Shown here: positions 15,791 through 24,797 of the stretch, piece by piece | Layout of the letters: the number at the start of each line of letters is the position of its first letter | How positions within the stretch are numbered: position 1 is the first letter of the stretch | Assembly: GCA_005888335.1 (NCBI GenBank) | Contig: VAWY01000134.1 | Span: 40,448-104,447 of the forward strand | Reading direction: 5' to 3' | Length of the DNA: 64,000 bases | Source: Actinomycetota bacterium | Lineage (GTDB): Bacteria > Actinomycetota > Thermoleophilia > Solirubrobacterales > Solirubrobacteraceae | Made by a program: the position numbers and the translations under genes | The notes under the pieces: generated by a model | Databases searched by the model: none | What the model saw: the letters and a program-made list of their open reading frames with translations, nothing else | Told to the model about the DNA's origin: nothing

Positions 15791-17650
15791 ATGTGCGGCA
15801 TCGTCGGTTACGTCGGGCATCGGCCCGTTCAGGAGCTCCTCCTCGAGGGGCTCCGCAAGCTCGAGTACCGCGGGTATGACTCGGCCGGGATCTCGCTGAT
15901 CCGCGACGGCGAGATCGACTCCGTGCGCGCGGTGGGCAACCTGTCGCAGCTCGACCGGGCGATCGCTGAGCGCGAGAGCGGCGGAGTGGCGCTGGCCACG
16001 CGCCCCGCGACGACCGGGATCGGGCACACCCGCTGGGCCACGCACGGGCGCGTCAGCGAGGAGAACGCGCACCCGCACTTCGACACCACCCACCAGGTCC
16101 ACGTGGTGGTCAACGGGATCGTCGAGAACTACCTGGCCCTCAAGCGCCGCCTCGCCGACATGGGCGCGGTGTTCACCAGCGAGACCGACGCCGAGGTGAT
16201 CGCGCACCTCGTCGCGCACCACCTGGCCACCGGCGACCTGGTCGAGGCCGTGCGGCGCACCTACGCCGAGCTCCAGGGTCACTTCGCGTTCGTGGCGATG
16301 TCGCTCGAGGACCCGCAGACCTTGGTCGGTGCGCGGCGCGAGTGCCCGCTCGTCGTGGGCCGCGGCGACGGCGAGCAATTCGTCGCCTCGGCGGTCCCGG
16401 CGTTCCTGGCCCATACGCGCCGCGTGCAGGTGATCGACAACGGCGAGCTGGTCGTCCTGCGCCCCGACGGCGTGACGCTGCTGACCCCGGACGGCGAGGA
16501 GATCGACCGGCCGGTCACCGTGGTCGACTGGGACGAGGAGGCCGCCGAGAAGGGCGGCTACGAGACCTTCATGCTCAAGGAGATGCACGAGCAGGCCGAC
16601 GCGGTCGCCGAGACGATCGCCGACCGGACCGCTCGCCGCGAGGGCGTCGACCTGCACGACCCGCTCGTCCTGGACGAGGCGCTGCTGCGCGAGGCGCGGC
16701 GGATCGTCATCGTCGCGTGCGGCACGAGCTACCACGCCGGCCTGGTGGGGCGCTACGCGATCGAGGAGTGGGCGCGCCTGCCGGTCGAGATGGACATCGC
16801 CTCGGAGTACCGCTACCGCAACCCGGTGGTCGGGCCGGGCGACCTCGTCATCGGCATCACCCAGTCGGGCGAGACGGCCGACACGCTGGCAGCGATGCGC
16901 CTGGCGCGCGAGCGCGGCGCCAAGGTGCTCGCGGTGACCAACGTCATGGGCTCGCAGGCCACGCGCGACGCCGACGGGATCCTGTTCACCCGCGCGGGGC
17001 TCGAGGTCGGCGTCGCCGCCACCAAGACGTTCGTCTGCCAGGTCGCCGCGATGCACCTGCTCGCGCTGCGGCTGGCCGAGCTGCGCGGGACGCTGCCCCC
17101 CGAGCGCATCGCCCGGCTGGTCAGCGAGCTCAAGCGCCTGCCGCACGAGCTCGACGCGCTGCTCGAGGCGCTCGAGCCGCGCATCGCCGCGATCGCCGAC
17201 GCGTGGTGGCAGAGCGAGTTCTTCCTGTACCTCGGGCGCCATGTCGGGTTGCCCGTCGCGCTGGAGGGCGCGCTCAAGCTCAAGGAGATCTCCTACATCT
17301 CGACCGACGCCTACGCGGCCGGCGAGATGAAGCACGGCCCGATCGCGCTGCTCGACGACGACACCCCGGTCGTGGTGGTGGCCACCGACTCGCCGGTCCT
17401 CGACAAGGTCGCCTCCAACATGCAGGAGGTCCGCGCGCGCGGCGCCCACGTCATCGCCGTTACCACCGAGGGCAACGACGAGATCGCCGAGCACGCCGAG
17501 GTCACGCTCCCCGTGCCGCGCACCGACTGGATGCTCCAGCCCGTGCTGGCCGTCGTCCCGCTCCAGCTGCTCGCCTACGCGATCGCCCGCCGGCGCGGCC
17601 TCAACGTCGACCAGCCGCGCAACCTGGCGAAGACCGTCACCGTCGAGTAG
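15791..17650 (+). CDS. glmS: glutamine-fructose-6-phosphate aminotransferase (isomerising)
   Basis: Makes glucosamine-6-phosphate from fructose-6-phosphate and glutamine. The 619-residue product starts MCGIVGYVGHRPVQ, so Cys2 becomes the N-terminal nucleophile of the class II amidotransferase domain (residues 1 to about 240, with GHTRWATHG). Two SIS isomerase domains follow (IVACGTSYHAG, GITQSGETADT, then YLGRHVGLPVALEGALKLKEISY), ending in the conserved AKTVTVE. The open frame extends 13 codons upstream, but the Cys2 requirement fixes the ATG at 15791, which also has GAGGAGG about 7 bases upstream. Confidence 0.96.
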   Translation: MCGIVGYVGHRPVQELLLEGLRKLEYRGYDSAGISLIRDGEIDSVRAVGNLSQLDRAIAERESGGVALATRPATTGIGHTRWATHGRVSEENAHPHFDTTHQVHVVVNGIVENYLALKRRLADMGAVFTSETDAEVIAHLVAHHLATGDLVEAVRRTYAELQGHFAFVAMSLEDPQTLVGARRECPLVVGRGDGEQFVASAVPAFLAHTRRVQVIDNGELVVLRPDGVTLLTPDGEEIDRPVTVVDWDEEAAEKGGYETFMLKEMHEQADAVAETIADRTARREGVDLHDPLVLDEALLREARRIVIVACGTSYHAGLVGRYAIEEWARLPVEMDIASEYRYRNPVVGPGDLVIGITQSGETADTLAAMRLARERGAKVLAVTNVMGSQATRDADGILFTRAGLEVGVAATKTFVCQVAAMHLLALRLAELRGTLPPERIARLVSELKRLPHELDALLEALEPRIAAIADAWWQSEFFLYLGRHVGLPVALEGALKLKEISYISTDAYAAGEMKHGPIALLDDDTPVVVVATDSPVLDKVASNMQEVRARGAHVIAVTTEGNDEIAEHAEVTLPVPRTDWMLQPVLAVVPLQLLAYAIARRRGLNVDQPRNLAKTVTVE

Positions 17651-17654
17651 CCGC

Positions 17655-19412
17655 TCAGCCGCGCGCGCAGGGGTGGAAGACGCGCCGGACGGTGACCGTG
17701 CGGCCGTCGCGCAGGCGCGCGCGCACCACGAGCGCGGCCACCACGCGCCGCAGGCCGCGCAGGTCGACGGTGAGGCGCACGGTGCGCCCGCGGCGCCGCA
17801 CGCCGCTCACCGCCCGCCCGGCGAGCGTGGCCCGGATCTGGCGCACGCCGGCGCCGCGCGGGAGGCGAACGCGCACACCGAAGGGGCGGCGGTTCCTGCA
17901 GACGAGCGTCGCCGAGGGCGCCGCCGCGCTCTGCGGCCAGACGTCCTGGTTGACGCGCAGCGCGTAGAAGCCGCTCGTGCCGTCGGTGAACCAGATCTCG
18001 CGCCGCTCGGGGACGAAGGCCGGCTGCGACATCGCGAAGTCGCTGGCCTCCTCGCCGTTCTCGACGCGCGACCGGGTCGGCGCGACGAAGTAGCCGATCT
18101 CCTTCGGCGCGGTCACGTCGCTGATGTCGAAGACCCGCAGCCCCGAGGCGATGAAGGAGCACGCGACCACCTCGGGGTCGACGCGTGTCGGGATGTTGCA
18201 GTAGTGCGCCGCGTAGCCCTGCGGGCTGCCGTGGCCCCCGGGGTCCTCGGCCGCCGCGTGGTGCTCGGCGGGCTGGTCGACCTCCAGGCGCAGGTAGGAC
18301 ACGATCCGCGGCGCGCGCTCGTCGGCGATGTCGATGATCCGCGCTGCGCCGACGTCGTCGGGGCTCCCGGTGCCGAGGGTCGAGGCGTCGTACTCGTCGA
18401 ACTCGAGCACGTACGGGTGGCCGTCCCTGGTGAACGGGATCGCGTTCTGCGGGATCGACGCGGCGTTCCAGGTGATGCGGCTGATCTCGCGCGCCTGCGG
18501 GTCGGGCTTGCGCGCCTGGATCTCGCTGGTGTCGAGGATCAGCATGTCGCGACCGCTCGGGTCGGCGATGTAGGCCCGGTTGCCGTCGTCGCTCAGCGTC
18601 ATCCCGTGCGAGTAGACGTTGCCGTGCCAGACCGGGTGCGGCGCCTTGGGGTCGGTCACGTCGATCGCCGTGATCGCGCTCACGGCGGTGCCGGTCGCGT
18701 AGAACGTCCTGCCGTCGGTGGTGAAGCCGCTCTCGTGCCCGAACCGGGCGTCCAGCGCGGTCGAGTCGAGGACCGGGTGGCGGCAGTCGGCGTGGACGTC
18801 GTAGATCGAGACGAGCCCCGGATACGTCGACGGGTTGCCGTCGACGGCGGCGAGCAGGCCGCGCCGGACGTTGAGGTTCAGCGACTCGTGCGGAGAGAGC
18901 ATCGGCGGCTCGGTCAGCAGGTCGGTCTGGACCGGGTGCGCCGGATCGGCCATGTCGAGCACGACGACGCCCACGCCGCTGCTCGAGAGGTTGAACGCGT
19001 TGAGCGGGAAGAGCAGCGCGGTGTCGTAGAACGCGCACTCGTGCCCGGCCTCGTCGACGTAGCGGAAGACCTTGAAGCCGCCCGACGTCCCCTGGTGCGA
19101 CAGCAGGGTGACGTTGCACCACAACCCGTCGGTCGCCGAGCCCGCCGGGACGCGACCCTGGACGCCCGGCTCCGGCTTCGAGCCGGGGTCGCAGTGCGCG
19201 CGCGGCGTCGCCACCAGCGGCGGCGCCGGCGGCATCTGCACGGGCACCTTGTCGGGCGTCTGCCCGCCGCCCTGACCGAGCGCGAGGAGGTCGTTCAGTG
19301 AGCCGACCGGCCCCTGCGCCATGCCCTCGGCCGGCACGGCGAGCAGCACCGCCAGGCCCGCGCAGGCGAGCGCGACCCGCACAGCCCGCGACAATCTCCC
19401 CCTGCGCGCCAT
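17655..19412 (-). CDS. secreted LVIVD-repeat (beta-propeller) protein
   Basis: A 585-residue exported protein with a signal peptide (residues about 10-32, cleavage near AQG). The body consists of LVIVD-type blades: segments such as VGVVVLDMADPAHPVQTDLL, ITAIDVTDPKAPHPVWHG, ARIIDIADERAPRIVSYL and LRVFDISDVTAPKEIGYF recur with the DxTDPxxP signature. A ~95-residue C-terminal beta domain rich in Arg follows. LVIVD proteins are thought to be cell-surface beta-propellers. Ligand unknown. It ends only 4 bases from the end of glmS (convergent), so transcription of the two must meet. No terminator hairpin is visible. Confidence 0.75.
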   Translation of the reverse strand: MARRGRLSRAVRVALACAGLAVLLAVPAEGMAQGPVGSLNDLLALGQGGGQTPDKVPVQMPPAPPLVATPRAHCDPGSKPEPGVQGRVPAGSATDGLWCNVTLLSHQGTSGGFKVFRYVDEAGHECAFYDTALLFPLNAFNLSSSGVGVVVLDMADPAHPVQTDLLTEPPMLSPHESLNLNVRRGLLAAVDGNPSTYPGLVSIYDVHADCRHPVLDSTALDARFGHESGFTTDGRTFYATGTAVSAITAIDVTDPKAPHPVWHGNVYSHGMTLSDDGNRAYIADPSGRDMLILDTSEIQARKPDPQAREISRITWNAASIPQNAIPFTRDGHPYVLEFDEYDASTLGTGSPDDVGAARIIDIADERAPRIVSYLRLEVDQPAEHHAAAEDPGGHGSPQGYAAHYCNIPTRVDPEVVACSFIASGLRVFDISDVTAPKEIGYFVAPTRSRVENGEEASDFAMSQPAFVPERREIWFTDGTSGFYALRVNQDVWPQSAAAPSATLVCRNRRPFGVRVRLPRGAGVRQIRATLAGRAVSGVRRRGRTVRLTVDLRGLRRVVAALVVRARLRDGRTVTVRRVFHPCARG

Positions 19413-19484
19413 CGGACCGCGAAAGGGTACATCGGGACCCGCGGCGGCACGCCAGGCGCCGCCTGCGGGTCGAGCTTGGCGGGA

Positions 19485-19799
19485 TCAGCTCGGCACGGTC
19501 GCCGACGTGACCGGCGGCGCCGGCGCCGGCGCCGGCTGCTGCGGCGTCTGGGCCCTGCCGCCGGAGCGCAGCTTGCGGAACGCGAGCGCGCCCGCGCCCA
19601 CGGCGGCGAGCACGACCGGCACCCGGCGAACGCCCGGGGTGCGCTTGGCGGCGGCCTTGCCCGCCTTGTACGCGGCGGTGCCCTTCGCGGCCTCGCGGGC
19701 GCCCTTGGCGGCCTGCCAGGCAGCGCCCAGCTTGAGGGCCTCGGTGACCAACTCGGCCGCCTGCGACCGGCGGCTCTTTCGACGGGGGATCAGCTTCAT
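19485..19799 (-). CDS. hypothetical basic protein with one membrane segment
   Basis: A 104-residue protein: a strongly basic N-terminus (MKLIPRRKSRRSQ), a helical Ala/Lys-rich stretch, a hydrophobic segment around residues 61-74 (VPVVLAAVGAGALAF), and a Pro/Ala/Gln-rich tail. The Lys-Ala-Gly repeats resemble nucleic-acid-binding or envelope-associated tails. No family recognised. Its start lies 32 bases from acpS on the opposite strand, so the two share a promoter region. Confidence 0.5.
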   Translation of the reverse strand: MKLIPRRKSRRSQAAELVTEALKLGAAWQAAKGAREAAKGTAAYKAGKAAAKRTPGVRRVPVVLAAVGAGALAFRKLRSGGRAQTPQQPAPAPAPPVTSATVPS

Positions 19800-19817
19800 A
19801 CGCCCGCCCTACCCCGT

Positions 19818-19823
19818 TAGGGT
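19818..19823 (+). promoter_or_regulatory. -10 box (TAGGGT) for leaderless-type acpS mRNA
   Basis: TAGGGT ends 8 bases before the acpS ATG. It is part of a small CCCTA/TAGGG inverted repeat (about 19808-19823) in the 32-base divergent gap, which could serve as a shared operator. Confidence 0.4.
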
Positions 19824-19831
19824 GCCCGTCC

Positions 19832-20164
19832 ATGCCAGGGGCCGGGATCGATCTGCTCGAGATCGACCGCCTCGAGCGCGCGCTCGCCCGCCGCCCGAGG
19901 CTCGCCGACCGGCTGTTCACCGCGCGCGAGCTCGAGTACGCCCGCGGCCGGGCCCGCCCCGGACAGCACCTCGCGGCGCGCTTCTGCGCCAAGGAGGCCG
20001 TCGCCAAGGCCCTGCGCCTGCAGTCGTGGTCGTGGCAGGACATCGAGGTCGTCGAGGGCCCGAGCGTCGCCCTGCACGGAGCGCTGTCCGCGGTCGACGC
20101 GCAGATCGACATCTCGCTGACCCATTCGCGCACGATGGCCGGCGCGGTCGCCGTGGTCCGATGA
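19832..20164 (+). CDS. acpS: holo-[acyl-carrier-protein] synthase
   Basis: Transfers 4-phosphopantetheine from CoA to acyl carrier protein. The 110-residue length is typical. The two family motifs are present: GIDLLEIDRLERAL (the metal-binding Asp) near the N-terminus and RFCAKEAVAKAL (Glu ligand, Lys) around residues 50-61, followed by the C-terminal ISLTHSRTMAGAVAV strand. Its TGA overlaps the ATG of the nnr gene by 4 bases, an acpS-nnr pairing seen in many bacteria. Confidence 0.93.
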   Translation: MPGAGIDLLEIDRLERALARRPRLADRLFTARELEYARGRARPGQHLAARFCAKEAVAKALRLQSWSWQDIEVVEGPSVALHGALSAVDAQIDISLTHSRTMAGAVAVVR

Positions 20165-21681
20165 GCCTGCCGATCTGGCTCGAGCCGCTCTACACGGCGC
20201 AGGAGATGCGCGACACCGACCGCTGGGCGATCGAGGAGCGCGGCGTGCCGAGCATGGAGCTCATGGAGCACGCGGGCGCCGCCGTCGCGCGCGAGGTGGC
20301 CGGGCTGCGGCCCGACGGACCGGTGGTCTTCGTCTGCGGCAAGGGCAACAACGGCGGCGACGGCTTCGTCGCCGGCCGGTTGCTGCGCGCGGCCGGCCGG
20401 GAGGTCCGCGTCCTGCTCGCCGGCGACGCTGAGGGCATCCGCGGCGACGCCGCCGAGGCGCTGCGCCGGCTCGGCCTGCCGCCCGACCCGTTCGTGCCCG
20501 AGGCGCTCGAGCACGCCGCGGTCGCCGTCGACGCGCTGCTCGGGACCGGCTCGACCGGGGCGCCGCGCGGCGCGGTGGCCGAGGCGATCGACGCGCTCGG
20601 GCGCGCCGGAGCGCCGGTGGTCGCCGTCGACGTGCCGAGCGGCGTGGACGCCTCGACCGGCGAGGTGGCCGGGCCTGCGGTGCAGGCTGACCTCACGGTG
20701 ACCTTCCACGCGGCCAAGCCGGGACTGTGGATCGCGCCGGGCAAGGAGCACGCCGGCGAGGTGCGCGTCGCCGACATCGGCATCCCTTCCGGCGCGCCGG
20801 TCGAGTCGACCATAGGGCTCATCCACGACGAGGTCCTGATCGGCCTCCCGCGCCGCCTGGCGCCCGGCACGAAGTTCACGTCGGGGCACGTGCTCGTGTG
20901 CGGCGGCTCGACCGGCCTGACCGGCGCGCCCTGCATGGCCGCCGAGGCCGCGATGCGCGCCGGGGCGGGCTACGTGACCGCGTGTGTGCCCGCGTCGCTG
21001 AACGCGATCTTCGAGGTCAAGCTCACCGAGGTGATGACGCGGCCGCTGCCCGACGAGGACGGCGCGCTGATGCCCCCCGCGGCGCAGACGGTGCTGGGCG
21101 AGGCCGAGCGGCGCGGCGGCTCGCTCGTCCTGGGACCCGGCATGGGGCGCGCCGAGCCGACCGTCGCGCTCATCCACGACCTCGCCGCCCGCGCGCCGGG
21201 CGCGCTGGTCATCGACGCCGACGGCCTCAACGCCCACGCCGGCGAGCTCGAGCGCCTGCGCGGCCGCGGGGCGCCGACCGTCCTCACACCGCACGGCGGC
21301 GAGCTGGCCCGCCTGCTCGAGACCGACTCGGCCGCCGTCAACGCCCGGCGCCTGCACCACGCGCGCGAGGCGGCGCGAATCTCGGGCGCGATCGTCGTGC
21401 TCAAGGGCGACGACACGCTGGTCGCCGAGCCCGAGGGCCGCGTCGGCGTCAGCCCCGGCGGCGCGTCGGGGCTGGCCACCGCGGGCACCGGCGACGTGCT
21501 CTCCGGCGTCCTCGCGGCCATGCTCGCCAAGGGCCTGGAGCCCTTCACCGCCGCGTGCGCGGGCGTGCTGCTGCACGTGCGCGCCGGCCGCCTGGCCGCC
21601 GAGCGCCAGGGCGGCCCGGGCGGCGTGGTCGCCACCGACGTGATCCACGCGCTCCCAACGTCGCTCGGATCGGTGGGATGA
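20161..21681 (+). CDS. nnr: bifunctional NAD(P)H-hydrate epimerase/dehydratase
   Basis: Repairs hydrated NADH/NADPH. The 506-residue fusion has an N-terminal YjeF/epimerase domain (residues 1 to about 210, with VPSMELMEHAGAAVA, CGKGNNGGDGFVAGRLL and AVDVPSGVDASTGEV). A C-terminal ADP-dependent dehydratase domain of ribokinase fold follows (from about 235, with TPHGGELARLL, VLKGDDTLVA and GTGDVLSGVLAAMLAKG). The start at 20161 overlaps acpS (ATGA) and gives a complete first domain. The upstream open frame is compositional. Confidence 0.93.
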   Translation: MSLPIWLEPLYTAQEMRDTDRWAIEERGVPSMELMEHAGAAVAREVAGLRPDGPVVFVCGKGNNGGDGFVAGRLLRAAGREVRVLLAGDAEGIRGDAAEALRRLGLPPDPFVPEALEHAAVAVDALLGTGSTGAPRGAVAEAIDALGRAGAPVVAVDVPSGVDASTGEVAGPAVQADLTVTFHAAKPGLWIAPGKEHAGEVRVADIGIPSGAPVESTIGLIHDEVLIGLPRRLAPGTKFTSGHVLVCGGSTGLTGAPCMAAEAAMRAGAGYVTACVPASLNAIFEVKLTEVMTRPLPDEDGALMPPAAQTVLGEAERRGGSLVLGPGMGRAEPTVALIHDLAARAPGALVIDADGLNAHAGELERLRGRGAPTVLTPHGGELARLLETDSAAVNARRLHHAREAARISGAIVVLKGDDTLVAEPEGRVGVSPGGASGLATAGTGDVLSGVLAAMLAKGLEPFTAACAGVLLHVRAGRLAAERQGGPGGVVATDVIHALPTSLGSVG

Positions 21682-21821
21682 CGGGTCGCCCGGGCGTCGC
21701 CGGCGTCGGCTGGCGACGCGCGGCGTCCGAAGGCGTGCGTCAGCGCGTCGAGGACCGACGCGGTGGCGCCAGGCGGCGATCGGCGGCGTCCGGAACCCGT
21801 CAGCTCGCCTGTCCGAGGGAC
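21682..21821. other. short intergenic stretch between nnr and a CBS gene
   Basis: About 150 bases with no gene. Eight-base arms TGACGGGT (at the nnr stop) and ACCCGTCA (near 21796) could close a long hairpin, but the loop is over 100 bases. The right end carries the TAGCCT promoter box. Confidence 0.3.
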
Positions 21822-21827
21822 TAGCCT
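21822..21827 (+). promoter_or_regulatory. -10 box (TAGCCT) for CBS-protein mRNA
   Basis: TAGCCT ends 9 bases before the ATG at 21837. A GGAGAG lies between, so a very short leader is also possible. Confidence 0.35.
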
Positions 21828-21836
21828 GGAGAGCGG

Positions 21837-22307
21837 ATGACGACGGTCCGCGAGATCATGGACGCCGCGCCTGTGACCGTCCGCCCGGACGACGACGTGG
21901 AGGACGTCCTGCACCTGCTGCGCCGCCACGAGCTGCCAGGCGTCCCGGTCGTCAACGACGGCGGGCGCTGCGTCGGGATCGTCACGGAGTCCGACCTGGT
22001 CATCTCCGACGAGGAGGGCGACCTGCACCTGCCGCACTACATCGAGCTGTTCGGGGGCGTCGTCTACCTCGAGCCCTTGCGCCGCTTCGAGGACCGGCTG
22101 CGCAAGGCCTTCGCCTCCAAGGTCCGCGACATGATGACCGCGGACCCGGTGACGGTCGACGCCGACGCCCCCGCCGAGCGCGCCGCGCACCTCATCGCCA
22201 CCAAGAAGCACAACCGGCTGCCGGTCGTCGAGCACGGCCGCCTCGTCGGCGTGGTCACGCGCGTCGACGTCCTCGAGGCGCTGTACGGCGAGCGCGCCGC
22301 GTCCTGA
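21837..22307 (+). CDS. twin CBS-domain protein
   Basis: A 156-residue stand-alone Bateman module. CBS 1 spans about residues 7-60 (REIMDAAPVTVRPDDDVEDVL through VGIVTESDLV) and CBS 2 about 95-150 (VRDMMTADPVTVDADAPAERA through VGVVTRVDVLEAL). A ~35-residue linker (LPHYIELFGGVVYLEPLRRFEDRLRK when read in pieces) separates them. Such modules bind adenine nucleotides or related ligands and usually regulate a partner. The partner is unknown. It lies 4 bases before alr, suggesting co-transcription. Confidence 0.85.
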   Translation: MTTVREIMDAAPVTVRPDDDVEDVLHLLRRHELPGVPVVNDGGRCVGIVTESDLVISDEEGDLHLPHYIELFGGVVYLEPLRRFEDRLRKAFASKVRDMMTADPVTVDADAPAERAAHLIATKKHNRLPVVEHGRLVGVVTRVDVLEALYGERAAS

Positions 22308-22311
22308 GCCG

Positions 22312-23391
22312 GTGCCCGTGCAGCGGGCTGAGGCCCGGGTCGACCTGGCCGCCATCCGGCACAACTGCGAGCGGCTGGCCGGCGAGCTGCGCGGCGGCGC
22401 CGCGCTGTGCGCGGTGGTCAAGGCCGACGGGTACGGCCACGGCGCCGTCCCGGTGGCGCGGGCGGCGCTCGACGGCGGCGCGGCGTGGCTGGCCGTCGCG
22501 AGCGCGAACGAGGCCGCGCAGCTGCGCGAGGCGGGCATCGAGGCGCGCGTGCTGGTCATGGGCGCGCTGACCCGCGAGGAGCTCGACGTCGCGCTCGCCG
22601 CGGGTGCGGACGTCGTCGCCTGGCGCGAGGCGTGGCTGCGCGAGGTGCTGGGCGACCGCCCGGCGCGCGTGCACGTCAAGCTGGACACCGGCATGGGCCG
22701 GCTCGGCACGCGCGATCCCGCGGAGGCCGACGCCGTCACCGCGGCGGCGGGCGAGCGCCTGACCGGTCTCATGACCCACTTCGCCACCGCCGACGAGCCC
22801 GGCGACGCATTCTTCACCGAGCAGCTCGAGCGCTTCCGCGCCTGGGCGCTGCCCCACAAGCGGCGGCGCGGCGACCTCGTCCTGCACGCCGCCAACAGCG
22901 CGGCGACGCTGCGCGAGGCCGCCGCGCACTTCGACATGGTCCGCTGCGGGATCGCCGTCTACGGGATGGATCCCTTCCACGAGGACCCGGCCTCCCGCGG
23001 GCTGCGCCCCGCGCTCGAGCTGCGCTCCTACGTCGCCGACGTCAAGCCGTGCGCGCCCGGGGAGAGCGCCGGCTACGGGCGGCGCTTCATCGCCGAGCGC
23101 CCGACCCGCATCGCCACCGTGCCGATCGGCTACGGCGACGGCGTGCGCCGCGGGCTGACCAACGCCGCCGAGGTCGTCATCGGCGGCCGGCGCTACCCGC
23201 TGGCCGGCACGGTGAGCATGGACAACATCACGGTCGACGTCGGCCCGGACGGTGCCGTGCGCCCGGGCGACGGCGCGGTGCTCATCGGCGAGGGCATCCT
23301 CGCCGAGGACCTCGCCCGGACGCTTCAGACGATCAACTACGAGATCACCTGCGGGATCACCGCGCGGGTGCCGCGGAGCTACGTCTCGTGA
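22312..23391 (+). CDS. alr: alanine racemase
   Basis: PLP enzyme supplying D-alanine for peptidoglycan. The 359-residue protein has the PLP lysine in AVVKADGYGHGAVPVA (Lys37), the substrate-side LDTGMGRLGTR, MTHFATADEPGD, and the C-terminal domain with catalytic Tyr in GESAGYGRRFIAERPTRIATVPIGYGDG and the MDNITVDVG strand. GTG at 22312 is used; an in-frame GTG two codons later is an alternative. Its stop overlaps the next gene by 4 bases. Confidence 0.95.
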   Translation: MPVQRAEARVDLAAIRHNCERLAGELRGGAALCAVVKADGYGHGAVPVARAALDGGAAWLAVASANEAAQLREAGIEARVLVMGALTREELDVALAAGADVVAWREAWLREVLGDRPARVHVKLDTGMGRLGTRDPAEADAVTAAAGERLTGLMTHFATADEPGDAFFTEQLERFRAWALPHKRRRGDLVLHAANSAATLREAAAHFDMVRCGIAVYGMDPFHEDPASRGLRPALELRSYVADVKPCAPGESAGYGRRFIAERPTRIATVPIGYGDGVRRGLTNAAEVVIGGRRYPLAGTVSMDNITVDVGPDGAVRPGDGAVLIGEGILAEDLARTLQTINYEITCGITARVPRSYVS

Positions 23392-24797
23392 GCGAGGCGA
23401 TCGAGCTCGCCCGCCGCGCCCTTCCCGGCGCCGAGGCGTGGGTCGTCGGCGGCGCGGTGCGCGACCGCCTGCTCGGGCGCGACACGGAGGACATCGACCT
23501 CGCCGTCGCGGGCGACCCCGCCGGGGCGGCCCGCGCGCTCGCCCGCGCCACCGAGCCCCGCGCAGCGTCCTTCGCGCTGTCGGACGCCTTCGGCGCCTGG
23601 CGCGTGGTCGGTCCCGGCCACGCCTGGCAGATCGACCTCACGCCGCTGCGCGGCGGCTCGCTGGAGGCCGACCTGCGCCTGCGCGACTTCACGATCAACG
23701 CGATGGCCGAGCCGCTCGCCGGCGGCGACCTCGTCGACCCGGCCGGCGGCGCGGCCGACCTGGCGGCGCGCCGCCTGCGCGCGGTCTCCGACGCGGCGTT
23801 CACGGATGATCCGCTGCGCACGCTGCGGCTTCCCCGGCTGGCCTGCGAGCTCGACCTCGAGGCGGAGCCCGGCACGCTCGCGCTGGCCCGCGCGGCGGCC
23901 GGGGGGCTCGCGCGCGTCGCGCCCGAGCGCATCTTCGGGGAGCTCAAGCGCGTCGTCGGCTCACCCCGCCCGCGCGCGGGCCTCGAGCTCGCCGGCGACC
24001 TCGGGCTGCTCGACCACGTGCTCCCGGAGCTCAGCGCCCTGCGTGGCGTCGAGCAGAACCGCTACCACCACGCCGACGTCCTCGGCCACACCTACGAGGT
24101 CCTCGACGAGACGGTCGCGCTCGAGCGCGACCCGGGAGGGGTCCTCGGCGACGAGCACGCCGAGGCGCTCGCCGCGCTCCTCGCCGAGCCGCTCGCCGAC
24201 GAGCTCTCGCGAGGGACGGCGCTGCGCTTCGGCGCGCTCCTCCACGACGCCGCCAAGCCGCAGACCCGCGCGACGACGCCCGACGGCGAGACGCTCGGCT
24301 TCCCCGGCCACGACGTGCAGGGCGCCGACCTCAGCCGCGCCGCGCTGCGCCGGCTGCGGGCCAGCGAGCGCCTGCAGTCCCACGTCGCCGCCCTCGCTCG
24401 CCACCACCTCGCGCTGGGCTTCCTCGTCCACCGCGCGCCGCTCTCCCGGCGCGATGTGTACCGCTACCTGCTCGCCACCGAGCCCGTGGAGGTCGACGTG
24501 TCGCTGCTCTCGGTGGCCGACCGCCTGGCCACGCGCGGGCACAAGGCCGACGAGGCGATCGCTCGCCACCTCGAGGTCGCGCGCGCGATCGTGGGCGACG
24601 CGCTGCGCTGGCGCGCCGCGGGCGGCGCGCCCAGGCCGCTGGTGCGCGGCGACGAGCTCGCGCGCGAGCTCGACCTCACGCGCGGGCCCGAGCTGGGCCG
24701 GGTGCTCGCCGAGCTGCAGGAGGCGCAGTTCGCGGGCGAGGTGCGCGACCGTCAGGAGGCGCTGGCCGTGGCGCGCTCGCTGCTCGCCAGATCCTGA
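23388..24797 (+). CDS. tRNA nucleotidyltransferase/poly(A) polymerase-family protein with HD domain
   Basis: A 469-residue class II nucleotidyltransferase. The N-terminal head has WVVGGAVRDRLLGRDTEDIDLAV, with the metal-binding Asp pair in EDIDL, then LRLRDFTINAMA and DPLRTLRLPRLACELD. A central RNA-binding region follows, then an HD domain (HHADVLGHTYEVLDE, LLHDAAKPQTR). It either adds CCA to tRNA or poly(A) to RNA; sequence alone does not separate the two, though the HD domain favours the CCA-adding/repair type. GTG start overlaps alr. Its last 46 bases overlap, in the opposite direction, the end of the M28 peptidase gene. Confidence 0.88.
   Translation: MSEAIELARRALPGAEAWVVGGAVRDRLLGRDTEDIDLAVAGDPAGAARALARATEPRAASFALSDAFGAWRVVGPGHAWQIDLTPLRGGSLEADLRLRDFTINAMAEPLAGGDLVDPAGGAADLAARRLRAVSDAAFTDDPLRTLRLPRLACELDLEAEPGTLALARAAAGGLARVAPERIFGELKRVVGSPRPRAGLELAGDLGLLDHVLPELSALRGVEQNRYHHADVLGHTYEVLDETVALERDPGGVLGDEHAEALAALLAEPLADELSRGTALRFGALLHDAAKPQTRATTPDGETLGFPGHDVQGADLSRAALRRLRASERLQSHVAALARHHLALGFLVHRAPLSRRDVYRYLLATEPVEVDVSLLSVADRLATRGHKADEAIARHLEVARAIVGDALRWRAAGGAPRPLVRGDELARELDLTRGPELGRVLAELQEAQFAGEVRDRQEALAVARSLLARS

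Noticed and set aside
17575..21648. Very long minus-strand open frame (over 1300 codons)
   Set aside because: It runs antisense to acpS and nnr and through the LVIVD gene in another frame; Arg/Ala/Gly-dominated composition without any domain. A GC-content artefact.
21682..21836. tRNA or small structured RNA between nnr and the CBS gene
   Set aside because: No cloverleaf, no T-loop GGTTCGA-type motif and no CCA-compatible acceptor. Only a distant 8-base inverted repeat is present.
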